Below are positions 43,225 through 51,069 of a stretch of 64,000 nt of DNA, piece by piece (the stretch's first letter is position 1; each line of letters begins with the position of its first letter). The translations under genes were made by a program, and so were the position numbers. The notes beneath the pieces are model-generated. The model saw only the letters and a list, made by a program, of their open reading frames with translations. It ran no database searches and was not told the DNA's origin. The DNA comes from Acidobacteriota bacterium (lineage in GTDB: Bacteria; Acidobacteriota; Terriglobia; Terriglobales; Acidobacteriaceae). The stretch covers positions 124,001 to 188,000 of the forward strand of contig JAJYSV010000001.1 in assembly GCA_021793405.1 (NCBI GenBank). The letters run 5' to 3'.

Positions 43225-44112
43225 CTACCCTTGCTGGATTCTATTTTCCGCGCTCTCAGCGCCTGCTGTCGTTCGCCCGATTGCCGGCCCGGTTTCAGAC
43301 CGCGCTCCACGAAAAAAACGATAGAAGTTTTCCGTTGTCGTCAAAGCCATGGTCTCACAGTTCACACCGCGGACCGCTGCCAGTTGCTCCGCCACGCGCC
43401 GCACCATGGCCGGTTCGTTGCGCTTGCCGCGATGGGGCACCGGGGCCAGAAAAGGTGCGTCGGTCTCGATCAAGATCCTATCCCCCGGGATTTTAGCTGC
43501 TACGTCCCGGATGGGCTGCGCTTTGGGAAAGGTAATGTTCCCGGCGAAGGAAACGAGAAAACCCATGTCCATGGCCCGCTGTGCGTGCCTGTATTCGCCG
43601 GCGAAACAATGCAGAACGCCACCCAACCCGGTCGGCCGCCAATGCTCCTCCAGTATTTCCAGGGTATCGTCCCAGGCGTCTGTACTCTCTGCGGACGCCC
43701 GGCAGTGGATCAAAATCGGCAGGCTGTGCCGCGCGGCGACCTTCATCTGATCGACAAAAACACGCTGCTGCACATCACGGGGTGAATGGTCGTAAAAGTA
43801 GTCGAGGCCAATCTCGCCAATGGCGACGACTTCCGGCTCCGCGGCCAGGGTGTCCAGTTTCTTGAGTGCCTGCTCATCCGCCAGGCTCGCCTCATGCGGA
43901 TGGATTCCGGCGCTGACCAGAATGCGAGGCATATCGGGTCTCGATCGATAGGCGCGGCTCAGGTCGAGAGCACCATGCATCGTGTCCGGACCCTCCCCAA
44001 TGCCAACGGCCAAAATCGCCTCGACTCCGGCATCGAATGCACGAACCAGCATCGCCTCACGGTCTTCCGCGTAGCGGTCACTGTCCAGATGTGCATGCGA
44101 GTCCACCAGCAT
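43225..44112 (-). CDS. tatD: TatD-family metal-dependent deoxyribonuclease/hydrolase
   Basis: The product is 295 aa. Metal ligands of the amidohydrolase-type barrel are visible: LVDSHAHLDSDRY (D-x-H-x-H), EIGLDYFYD, PILIHCRAS, VLHCFAGEY and LIETDAPFLAP. TatD/YcfH proteins are Mg-dependent 3'-5' exonucleases. The C-terminus is about 35 residues longer than usual, with a basic, Gly-rich tail after FYRFF. It starts 14 nt after metG, a common pairing in bacteria. Confidence 0.93.
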   Translation of the reverse strand: MLVDSHAHLDSDRYAEDREAMLVRAFDAGVEAILAVGIGEGPDTMHGALDLSRAYRSRPDMPRILVSAGIHPHEASLADEQALKKLDTLAAEPEVVAIGEIGLDYFYDHSPRDVQQRVFVDQMKVAARHSLPILIHCRASAESTDAWDDTLEILEEHWRPTGLGGVLHCFAGEYRHAQRAMDMGFLVSFAGNITFPKAQPIRDVAAKIPGDRILIETDAPFLAPVPHRGKRNEPAMVRRVAEQLAAVRGVNCETMALTTTENFYRFFRGARSETGPAIGRTTAGAESAENRIQQG

Positions 44113-44126
44113 GAGCGACTCTTTCT

Positions 44127-46322
44127 CTATTTGAGCCGTGCTCCGATTTCGACGTCTTCCAGAAAGCCCGCCAGCACCGGCTTGCCTTTTTCTCCCACAG
44201 AGGCGGCAACAATCATCCCATTCGATTCCAGTCCGCGCAGTTTGCGCGGCGCTAGATTTGCGACGATGACGACCTTGCGGCCAATGAGGCTTTCGGGCGT
44301 GTAAGCCTCGGCGATTCCGGCAACAATTTGCCGCCGTTCGTAGCCGAGATCGACTTCCAGCCGTAGCAAACGGTCCGCCTTGGGAACGCGCTCGGCCAAG
44401 CGAACGATCGCGACGCGCAGTTCCACCTTGGCGAAATCTTCGATGGCAATTTTGGGGGCTTCCTCCGTAGGGTGCGACGGTGCCGCGTGCGTCGCGGGCG
44501 CTACGATTGGTTGCCCGGGCGGAATAGGATCAAGCACCGCACTGACGGAACGCACCTGCGGTATGGCGGCTGCCTGTTGAGCGATGGCGTCTGCCTCCTG
44601 CTCCGGAGACGTTGCGGCAGCGGATTGGGACTCATGCACGTGGGGAGGCGGGGGTTGCTCCGCTGGCCCCGATGTTTTCGCTTCGAACAGAGCCGCCTCC
44701 TCGGACGCAGCTTCTTGATCCGCTGCGAATTGTGTTTGACGATCCTCTTCAATTTTCTGCATACGTTCGATCGCTTCCTTTTCCGCGCGGGGAAACACCG
44801 GACCCAGTTCGCCGAGCTTGGTACCCGGTGGTAGATCGCCCCAGTGCAAATTCTTTAGATTCGCGTTCCGAATATCCCCCAGGCCAAGCTGCCGCCAGAC
44901 CTTCGCCGCCGCCTCGGGAATAATGGGATAGACCAGCGCCGTAATGATGCGAATCGCCTCGGCGGCGGTGTACAAAATGGCAGCGAGTTTGGTTCGGCTC
45001 TCCGCACCCTCCGTGGTGCTGAGTTTCCACGGAGTTTGCGCCGTCAGATAGCTGTCCACTGACGCAATCGCGTTCCAGGCTTGTTCCAGCGCACGAGAGA
45101 AATCGAACTGCTCTAGCCTCTGATCGAACTCCTCTGCCTGCTGACACAGACGCGTGCGAATGTTGTTGTCCGCCTTCGTTCCATCCGGCACCACGCCATC
45201 AAAATATTTTTGAATCATCGCCAGCGTGCGGCTCACCAGATTGCCGTATCCGTTCGCCAGGTCGGCGTTATACCGCTGCACCAGCGCGTCGAAGGAAAAA
45301 CTTCCATCCTGGCCAAAGGTGACTTCGCGCAACAGAAAATAGCGCAGCGCATCCGCGCCCAGCACGTCGAGCACAGTTTCCGCGCGCACAATGTTCCCGC
45401 GCGATTTCGACATCTTCGACTGCTCAAACAGCAGCCATCCGTGCGCCACGATGCTTTTCGGCAGCGGCAGACCCGCAGCCATCAAAAATGCCGGCCAATA
45501 GACGCAGTGGAAGCGGCTGATCTCCTTGCCGATCAGGTGCACATCGGCGGGCCAGTATTTCTCAAAATTCGCAGGATCCTCGCTGCCATACCCCAACGCC
45601 GTGATATAGTTCGCCAGCGCATCCATCCACACGTAGATCACGTGCTTTTCATCACCGGGCACAGGGATGCCCCAGTTAAAGCTGGTGCGGCTAATCGACA
45701 GATCGCGCAGGCCGCCGCGCACAAAAGCCATCACTTCATTGCGACGCGCCTCGGGCCGGATGAAATCAGGATGCGTCTCGTAATGTTCGAGCAACTTGCG
45801 CTCAAAGGCGGAAAGCTTGAAAAAATAATTCTCCTCGCTCACCGTCTCTGTGATGCGACCGCAGTCTGGACAAGGCGTTCCCGGGGGCCCATCGACATAG
45901 AGCTCGTCCCACACGCAATACTGGCCGGAATAGGTGCCTTTGTAGATGAAGCCGCGCTTCTGCAACTCGCAAAAAAGATGTTGCGTGCCGCGCTTATGCC
46001 GGACTTCCGTGGTGCGGATGAAATCGTCATACGTGAGACCCATGCGGTCCCACAACCCACGAAACTCGCTGGAAACTTCCGCGGCAAATTGCTGCGGGGT
46101 TTTGCCCGACTTTGCGGCGGACCGCTCAATTTTCTGCCCGTGTTCGTCCGTCCCGGTCAAAAAGTGGACATCGAAACCGCGCATTCGCTTCCAGCGTGCG
46201 AGCGTGTCCGCGGCCACAGTGGTGTACGTGTGGCCCAGGTGCGGGCGGGCATTCACGTAGTAGATAGGCGTGGTCAGGAAGAAAGTCGGTTTGCTATCTT
46301 GCTTGTTTTCTTGGATGGACAT
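44127..46322 (-). CDS. metG: Methionyl-tRNA synthetase with C-terminal tRNA-binding domain
   Basis: The product is 731 aa from ATG 46322 (MSIQENKQ); the frame is open further up but without synthetase sequence, and no good ribosome-binding site marks the start. The class I signature NARPHLGHTYT (HIGH) and FEQSKMSKSRGN (KMSKS) are intact, with a CPDC zinc knuckle. After the anticodon-binding helices comes an Ala/Glu/Pro-rich linker of about 90 residues, then an OB-fold of the Trbp111 type (KVELRVAIVRLAERVPKADRLL ... NGMIVAASVGEKGKPVL). The linker is longer than usual. It leads the metG-tatD-yajQ-polyprenyl synthetase-mscS series and is divergent from argS. Confidence 0.97.
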   Translation of the reverse strand: MSIQENKQDSKPTFFLTTPIYYVNARPHLGHTYTTVAADTLARWKRMRGFDVHFLTGTDEHGQKIERSAAKSGKTPQQFAAEVSSEFRGLWDRMGLTYDDFIRTTEVRHKRGTQHLFCELQKRGFIYKGTYSGQYCVWDELYVDGPPGTPCPDCGRITETVSEENYFFKLSAFERKLLEHYETHPDFIRPEARRNEVMAFVRGGLRDLSISRTSFNWGIPVPGDEKHVIYVWMDALANYITALGYGSEDPANFEKYWPADVHLIGKEISRFHCVYWPAFLMAAGLPLPKSIVAHGWLLFEQSKMSKSRGNIVRAETVLDVLGADALRYFLLREVTFGQDGSFSFDALVQRYNADLANGYGNLVSRTLAMIQKYFDGVVPDGTKADNNIRTRLCQQAEEFDQRLEQFDFSRALEQAWNAIASVDSYLTAQTPWKLSTTEGAESRTKLAAILYTAAEAIRIITALVYPIIPEAAAKVWRQLGLGDIRNANLKNLHWGDLPPGTKLGELGPVFPRAEKEAIERMQKIEEDRQTQFAADQEAASEEAALFEAKTSGPAEQPPPPHVHESQSAAATSPEQEADAIAQQAAAIPQVRSVSAVLDPIPPGQPIVAPATHAAPSHPTEEAPKIAIEDFAKVELRVAIVRLAERVPKADRLLRLEVDLGYERRQIVAGIAEAYTPESLIGRKVVIVANLAPRKLRGLESNGMIVAASVGEKGKPVLAGFLEDVEIGARLK

Positions 46323-46499
46323 GCCGTTGGCGTTCAAGCTCCTGGCGCGTCCGGCCGCAGAGCGAGTCACCTTGTATTTTATCCTGAATGTCTCTTTTCT
46401 CGTATGGACGGCAAGGAAGATGTCGCGGTGCGCACGTATAACTACGGGTGGCAAGCGTTGATTGAAGTGCCGTGTCCATCGCGAAGCCGCGGCGCACTC

Positions 46500-46508
46500 T
46501 GCTAAAAT
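46500..46508 (+). promoter_or_regulatory. Extended -10 element before argS
   Basis: TGCTAAAAT is a TG-N-TAAAAT extended -10 motif located 47 nt before the GTG start of argS, in the 232-nt divergent spacer with metG. Extended -10 promoters do not need a good -35 box, and none is seen. Candidate only. Confidence 0.4.
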
Positions 46509-46554
46509 TCGCTCTAACTCATCGGATCGCTACCAGCGCCCACGGACGTACCTT

Positions 46555-48537
46555 GTGTATCGCACCTATCGACAATCTCTGTTTGAGCGCCTTCGCGCTG
46601 TCCTGCTTGAAAAGTTCCAGGTAGAAATCCCTCGCCTCACGGTCGAGGAACCTCCCAAGGTGGAGATGGGCGACTATGCCCTGCCCATTGCCTTCGAGCT
46701 GGCGCGTACGCTGCGCAAAGCCCCGCGCAAGATCGCCGAAGAACTGGTTGGCGCATTGGGTAGCGTGGCAGGATTTACTGGATTTGAAGTGGCAGGGGCC
46801 GGCTACATCAACTGCCGTCTCGATCGAAATATGGCCGCGCATGCGCTGGCGACGCGGATGGAAGCTCTGCCCCACGAGCAGGAATTCATTCTGGTCGAGC
46901 ACACCAGCATCAATCCCAACAAGGCCGCGCACGTGGGTCACCTGCGCAACTCCATCCTGGGCGACACGCTGGTGCGCATGTTGCGCGCCGCCAACCACCA
47001 GGTGGGTGTACAGAACTACATTGACAACACCGGCGTGCAAGTGGCCGATGTGGTAGTTTCCCTGGTGCATCTGCGGCATATGGATCTTGCGGGAGTCGAG
47101 CGCTGGATCGAGGAACTTGCCGCGCATGGTGAGCGCATCGACTTCGCCTGTTGGGATTTGTACGCCTATGTCTCGCAGTGGTACGACGCGGAGGAAAGCC
47201 AGAAGCAGGCGCGCAAACAGGTTCGCCTGGACACGCTGCACGCACTCGAAGTCGGTGGCAACGAAACCGCCGCCATTGCCGACTTGGTGTCGACCGCGAT
47301 TGTCCGGCAGCACTTGCAAACCATGCAACGCCTCGGCATTGAATATGATTTTCTCCCGCGCGAAAGTGAAATTCTTCACCTGCATTTTTGGAATGCGGCC
47401 TTTGCGTTGATGAAGGAAAAAGGCGTCCTTTACAAAGAAACGGAAGGCAAGAATTCTGGCTGCTGGGTGATGCGGCGCGCCGGAACCGCAGGCGCGGACG
47501 GCGAAAACCCGGACGAAGAGGCCAAGGTCATTGTGCGCTCCAACGGCACGGTCGGATACGTCGGCAAAGACATCGCGTATCACCTATGGAAGTTCAATAA
47601 GCTGGGGCTTGATTTTGGATACCGAGAATTCTATTCCTACCCGGATCGCGAAACGCCCTGCTGGATTTCGACGGTTGAACAAAACCAGGCGGGTCCACGC
47701 TTTGGCAAAGCCACGGTTATCTACAATGTCATCGACGCGCGCCAGGCCGACCCGCAGAACAACGTCATCGAAGCGCTGCGCGGCATGGGCTTCACCAAAG
47801 AAGCCGAAAACTACCACCACTTCTCGTACGAGATGGTCGCGCTGACCCCGCGCTGCGCCATGGAACTCGGCTATGTGATTTCCGAGGAAGACCAGGGCCG
47901 CGCCTACATTGAAGTTTCCGGACGCAAGGGATTTGGCGTAAAGGCCGACGACCTGATCGACAAGCTGATCGCCTCCGCGCTGGCCGAAGTGAACGCTCGC
48001 CATCCCGAGATGGGCCAGGACGAGCGGCACAGCATTGCCCGCAAGATCGCTGTCGGCGCGCTGCGCTATTACATGCTGCGCTACACGCGCAACACCGTCA
48101 TCGCATTCGATTTTCAGGATGCGCTCAGCTTTGAAGGCGAAACCGGACCCTACGCCCAATATGCCGTCGTACGTGCCGCGAACATTTTTCGCAAGGCCGG
48201 AATCGCGCCCGACGAAGCGTTGCGGCAATTCGAGACCATCGACGCTTCCGCATATTTTTCCGGCGACGATGGCGACAGCCTGTGGGAACTCTGGCTGCTG
48301 GCGGCGAAATCCGTGCTGGTGCTGGAGCGTTCCATTCAGACCACCGAGCCAGCCTATCTAGCCAAGTACGCTTTTCAACTGGCGCAGCAATTCAGCAACT
48401 TCTACCACCGGCACCACATTCTGACAGAAGCAGATCCCACCAGAAAAACACTGCTGCTGGCAACCGCCGCTGTCGCCCAACGCGAATTGCTGCGCGCGCT
48501 CAGCTGGATGGGCATCGAAGCGCCGGACGTGATGTGA
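46555..48537 (+). CDS. argS: Arginyl-tRNA synthetase
   Basis: The product is 660 aa from GTG 46555, which makes the protein begin (V/M)YRTYRQSLFERL like other ArgS; the frame continues upstream into unrelated sequence. The Arg-specific N-terminal domain is followed by the HIGH motif in SINPNKAAHVGHLRNSILGD. The KMSK-equivalent loop reads SGRKGFGVKADDLIDK, a variant of the usual S-x-R-x-G. The DALR anticodon domain (YAQYAVVRAANIFRKA ... FYHRHHIL) closes the protein. It is divergent from metG and convergent with pepA across a long inverted repeat. Confidence 0.96.
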   Translation: MYRTYRQSLFERLRAVLLEKFQVEIPRLTVEEPPKVEMGDYALPIAFELARTLRKAPRKIAEELVGALGSVAGFTGFEVAGAGYINCRLDRNMAAHALATRMEALPHEQEFILVEHTSINPNKAAHVGHLRNSILGDTLVRMLRAANHQVGVQNYIDNTGVQVADVVVSLVHLRHMDLAGVERWIEELAAHGERIDFACWDLYAYVSQWYDAEESQKQARKQVRLDTLHALEVGGNETAAIADLVSTAIVRQHLQTMQRLGIEYDFLPRESEILHLHFWNAAFALMKEKGVLYKETEGKNSGCWVMRRAGTAGADGENPDEEAKVIVRSNGTVGYVGKDIAYHLWKFNKLGLDFGYREFYSYPDRETPCWISTVEQNQAGPRFGKATVIYNVIDARQADPQNNVIEALRGMGFTKEAENYHHFSYEMVALTPRCAMELGYVISEEDQGRAYIEVSGRKGFGVKADDLIDKLIASALAEVNARHPEMGQDERHSIARKIAVGALRYYMLRYTRNTVIAFDFQDALSFEGETGPYAQYAVVRAANIFRKAGIAPDEALRQFETIDASAYFSGDDGDSLWELWLLAAKSVLVLERSIQTTEPAYLAKYAFQLAQQFSNFYHRHHILTEADPTRKTLLLATAAVAQRELLRALSWMGIEAPDVM

Positions 48538-48553
48538 AACCGGCTCACAAACA

Positions 48554-48652
48554 CAGTAGAGTCATTCTGCGCGCAGCGAAGAATCCAGAGAACGATGGCA
48601 TCTCGACGGAGTACCGTCTGGATTCTTCACTTCGTTCAGAATGACTCTACTG
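48554..48652. repeat. Long imperfect inverted repeat (REP-like element) between argS and pepA
   Basis: The outer arms match exactly: CAGTAGAGTCATTCTG at 48554-48569 and its complement at 48637-48652. Inside, GAAGAATCCAG (left) and its complement (right) also match, separated from the outer arms by eight divergent bases on each side. The loop is about 29 nt. The core GTCATTCTG...GAAGAATC is of a type I associate with many copies in acidobacterial intergenic regions. Lying between two convergent stops, it can form a large hairpin on either RNA and may act as a two-way terminator or mRNA end protector. Confidence 0.85.
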
Positions 48653-48662
48653 CTTGGTTCAG

Positions 48663-50180
48663 TTATTTCTCGTAGCTGCGGACCCACTCCACAATGCTGC
48701 GCACGGCCACACCGGACGGACCCTTCGCAATCCATGGCTTCTGTTCATCCATCCAGGCAACGCCCGCGATGTCGAGATGCAGCCAAGGAGTCTCATCCAC
48801 AAATTCTTTCAGGAACATGGCCGCAGTAATCGCGCCGCCGTAGCGGCTGCCGCCCGTGTTGGTAATGTCTCCAATGTGGGAAACGATCATCTCGCGATAT
48901 TCGTCTTCGACAGGCAAACGCCAGAATTTTTCGCCGGAAATCTCCAGCGCCTTCTGGAAATGTTCGTAGCTCGCTTCATCGTTCGCGAACACGCCCGCAT
49001 TCACCATACCCAGCGCCACCACGCAGGCTCCAGTCAGCGTCGCCGCGTCAATCAAGTGGGTCGCTCCAAGCTGCTTCGCGTAGTGCAGACCGTCGGCCAG
49101 CACCATACGGCCTTCAGCGTCCGTATTCAGCACTTCAATCGCCTTGCCGGACATTGCAATCGCAACGTCCCCCGGCCTGTAGGCTTTGCCAGAGGGCATA
49201 TTTTCCGCGGAGCAGACAATGCCGATCACACGCACCTTCGGCTTTAGCTGCGCAATCGCGCGCATGGCTCCAATCATGGCCGCGCCGCCCGCCATGTCGT
49301 ACTTCATCTTCTCCATGCCTTCAGAAGGCTTGATCGAGATGCCGCCGGTGTCGAAAGTAATTCCCTTGCCCACCAGCGCCAGTACCGGCCCGTCTTTGGG
49401 TGCGTCTTTCGGCTCATAGCGCATCACAATTAGCGCCGGCGGCTCATCGGATCCTTGCGCGACCGCCCAGAACGCGCCCATCTTCAGTTCTTTAATTTTC
49501 TCGGTGCTGTGGACTTCGCACGGCAATCCCTGTTCTTTGCACATCGCTGCGGCACGCTGGCCCAGCACGGTCGGCGTCAGCCGATTGCCGGGCTCGTTAA
49601 CCAGCGCGCGAGTAAAGTTCTGCGATTCGCCTAGGATCACGCCCTCACGAAACGCAGCTTCGACCGTTTTCTTATCCGCGCTCACAGGAGCCACCACGGT
49701 AAATTGCTCGATCGAGCGATCTTTGCGGTCGGACTTATACGTGTCCGGATCGAAGTCGCCAACGAAAGCGCCTTCGACTGCGGCGCGAGCCGCCGCAGGC
49801 AGCGACAATCCGTCGTGTTCCGGCACCACGAATGTGACGTGACGGATGCTGCGCGGCTTGGCAAACCGGACCGCTGCTCCGGCAGCCTTGCGAATTTCAG
49901 TAAGCGAAACTTTTCCGCTTTTTCCCACGCCGACGATCAGAAGTCTTTTGGCCTTGAGTTCGGGCGGACCGTAGAACAACAGCGTTTCGCACGCGCTGGC
50001 CGTAAATTCGCCGCTTTTCAAGACCGGTTTATCGGCGCTGGCGACAGCGGCGTCCCTGGTCAGCAGGACCGGCTCGGCTACAGCATTCTTGTCTTTGGAG
50101 GTGGATGCGTCCGTGGCCAGCACCACCAGGAGTTCGGCTGGAAGAGACTGGAGAGCTTCAAATTTCAATTCGGTTTTCAT
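48663..50180 (-). CDS. pepA: Leucyl aminopeptidase (M17)
   Basis: The product is 505 aa, the family length. The catalytic domain contains GKGITFDTGGISIKP (active Lys and metal Asp), KYDMAGGAAMIGAM and the signature NTDAEGRMVLADGL. The N-terminal macro-like domain is more variable. PepA is a hexameric, two-metal (Mn/Zn) aminopeptidase that trims N-terminal residues from peptides in the cytoplasm. It lies 56 nt after smpB on the same strand. Confidence 0.95.
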   Translation of the reverse strand: MKTELKFEALQSLPAELLVVLATDASTSKDKNAVAEPVLLTRDAAVASADKPVLKSGEFTASACETLLFYGPPELKAKRLLIVGVGKSGKVSLTEIRKAAGAAVRFAKPRSIRHVTFVVPEHDGLSLPAAARAAVEGAFVGDFDPDTYKSDRKDRSIEQFTVVAPVSADKKTVEAAFREGVILGESQNFTRALVNEPGNRLTPTVLGQRAAAMCKEQGLPCEVHSTEKIKELKMGAFWAVAQGSDEPPALIVMRYEPKDAPKDGPVLALVGKGITFDTGGISIKPSEGMEKMKYDMAGGAAMIGAMRAIAQLKPKVRVIGIVCSAENMPSGKAYRPGDVAIAMSGKAIEVLNTDAEGRMVLADGLHYAKQLGATHLIDAATLTGACVVALGMVNAGVFANDEASYEHFQKALEISGEKFWRLPVEDEYREMIVSHIGDITNTGGSRYGGAITAAMFLKEFVDETPWLHLDIAGVAWMDEQKPWIAKGPSGVAVRSIVEWVRSYEK

Positions 50181-50236
50181 TCGGAATTCAAGTTCCTTTC
50201 AAATTTCGGTTGGTGACGATTCTTTGTGCTGGCGCT

Positions 50237-50770
50237 CTAAGCATTGCGCCGCTTGCTGGCGGCGATGGCGGCTCGCGCATCGCGGTCGTCTTCGCGGCGC
50301 CGTTCCGTCTCCCGCTTGTCCCAGGTCTGTTTTCCTTTGGCGACGGCAAGCTCGCACTTCACGCGCCCCCTGCGGAAGTAGAGCCGGGTAGGAATCAGCG
50401 TGAGGCCCTTCTGCTGCACCTTGCCCAGCAGCTTGCGCACTTCCTCGCCGTGCAGCAGCAATTTGCGCGTGCGCACCGCGTCATGGTTCGTATAGCTGCC
50501 GTGGGAGTATGGACCAATATGCAGATTCAGCAGAAATGCTTCTCCGTCTTTCACCAGGCCATAGGCATCGCGCAGGTTGGCTTTGCCCTCGCGGATCGAT
50601 TTGACCTCGGTGCCGCGCAGCACAACCCCGGCCTCAAACTTTTCCAGCAAAAAATAATTATGCCCGGCCTGCCGGTTCACGGCCGCATCGCGCTCACCGG
50701 AAGCGACCGGGTCGCGCGGCTTGGGCTTCTTCGGCGGGTTCGGGACAATACTGGTAGGTGGACGTGGCAT
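50237..50770 (-). CDS. smpB: SsrA-binding protein SmpB
   Basis: The product is 177 aa, slightly longer than the usual 155-165 because of a Pro/Arg-rich N-terminal extension of about 25 residues. The beta-barrel is typical: NRQAGHNYFLLEKFEAGVVL, GTEVKSIREGKANLRDAY and the LHIGPYSHGSYTNHD segment. The basic C-terminal tail (DKRETERRREDDRDARA) enters the ribosomal decoding path. SmpB with tmRNA rescues stalled ribosomes; I find no ssrA gene in this window. Confidence 0.95.
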   Translation of the reverse strand: MPRPPTSIVPNPPKKPKPRDPVASGERDAAVNRQAGHNYFLLEKFEAGVVLRGTEVKSIREGKANLRDAYGLVKDGEAFLLNLHIGPYSHGSYTNHDAVRTRKLLLHGEEVRKLLGKVQQKGLTLIPTRLYFRRGRVKCELAVAKGKQTWDKRETERRREDDRDARAAIAASKRRNA

Positions 50771-51069
50771 GATTGGGCGTCTTTCAGCGGTTCCACCCCA
50801 TGCGAGCGGGAGGAAAACTATCTACGCGCAGCCCTTGCAGCCGGCAAATGCTGCTTGAAAACAAAGCTCGACGGTCTCAACGCGGAGTGGACTCGCTCCA
50901 AATTCCCATGCTAGCACGCGAGTCACGGCCGCTACCTCGCGGCGGGAGCGGGTCCAAGCCAGAGTCATACCCCGCGATGGTATATTGATGGTAACGTCCT
51001 GCTGCTTTGGCCGGAACGAAACGTCCGTTGATCGTCGGGAGATCAAAACTGCCAGGATGCGTCGAATTC

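Noticed and set aside
50771-51069. Possible tmRNA (ssrA) near smpB
   Set aside because: No tRNA-Ala-like ends or tag reading frame could be recognised in this spacer.
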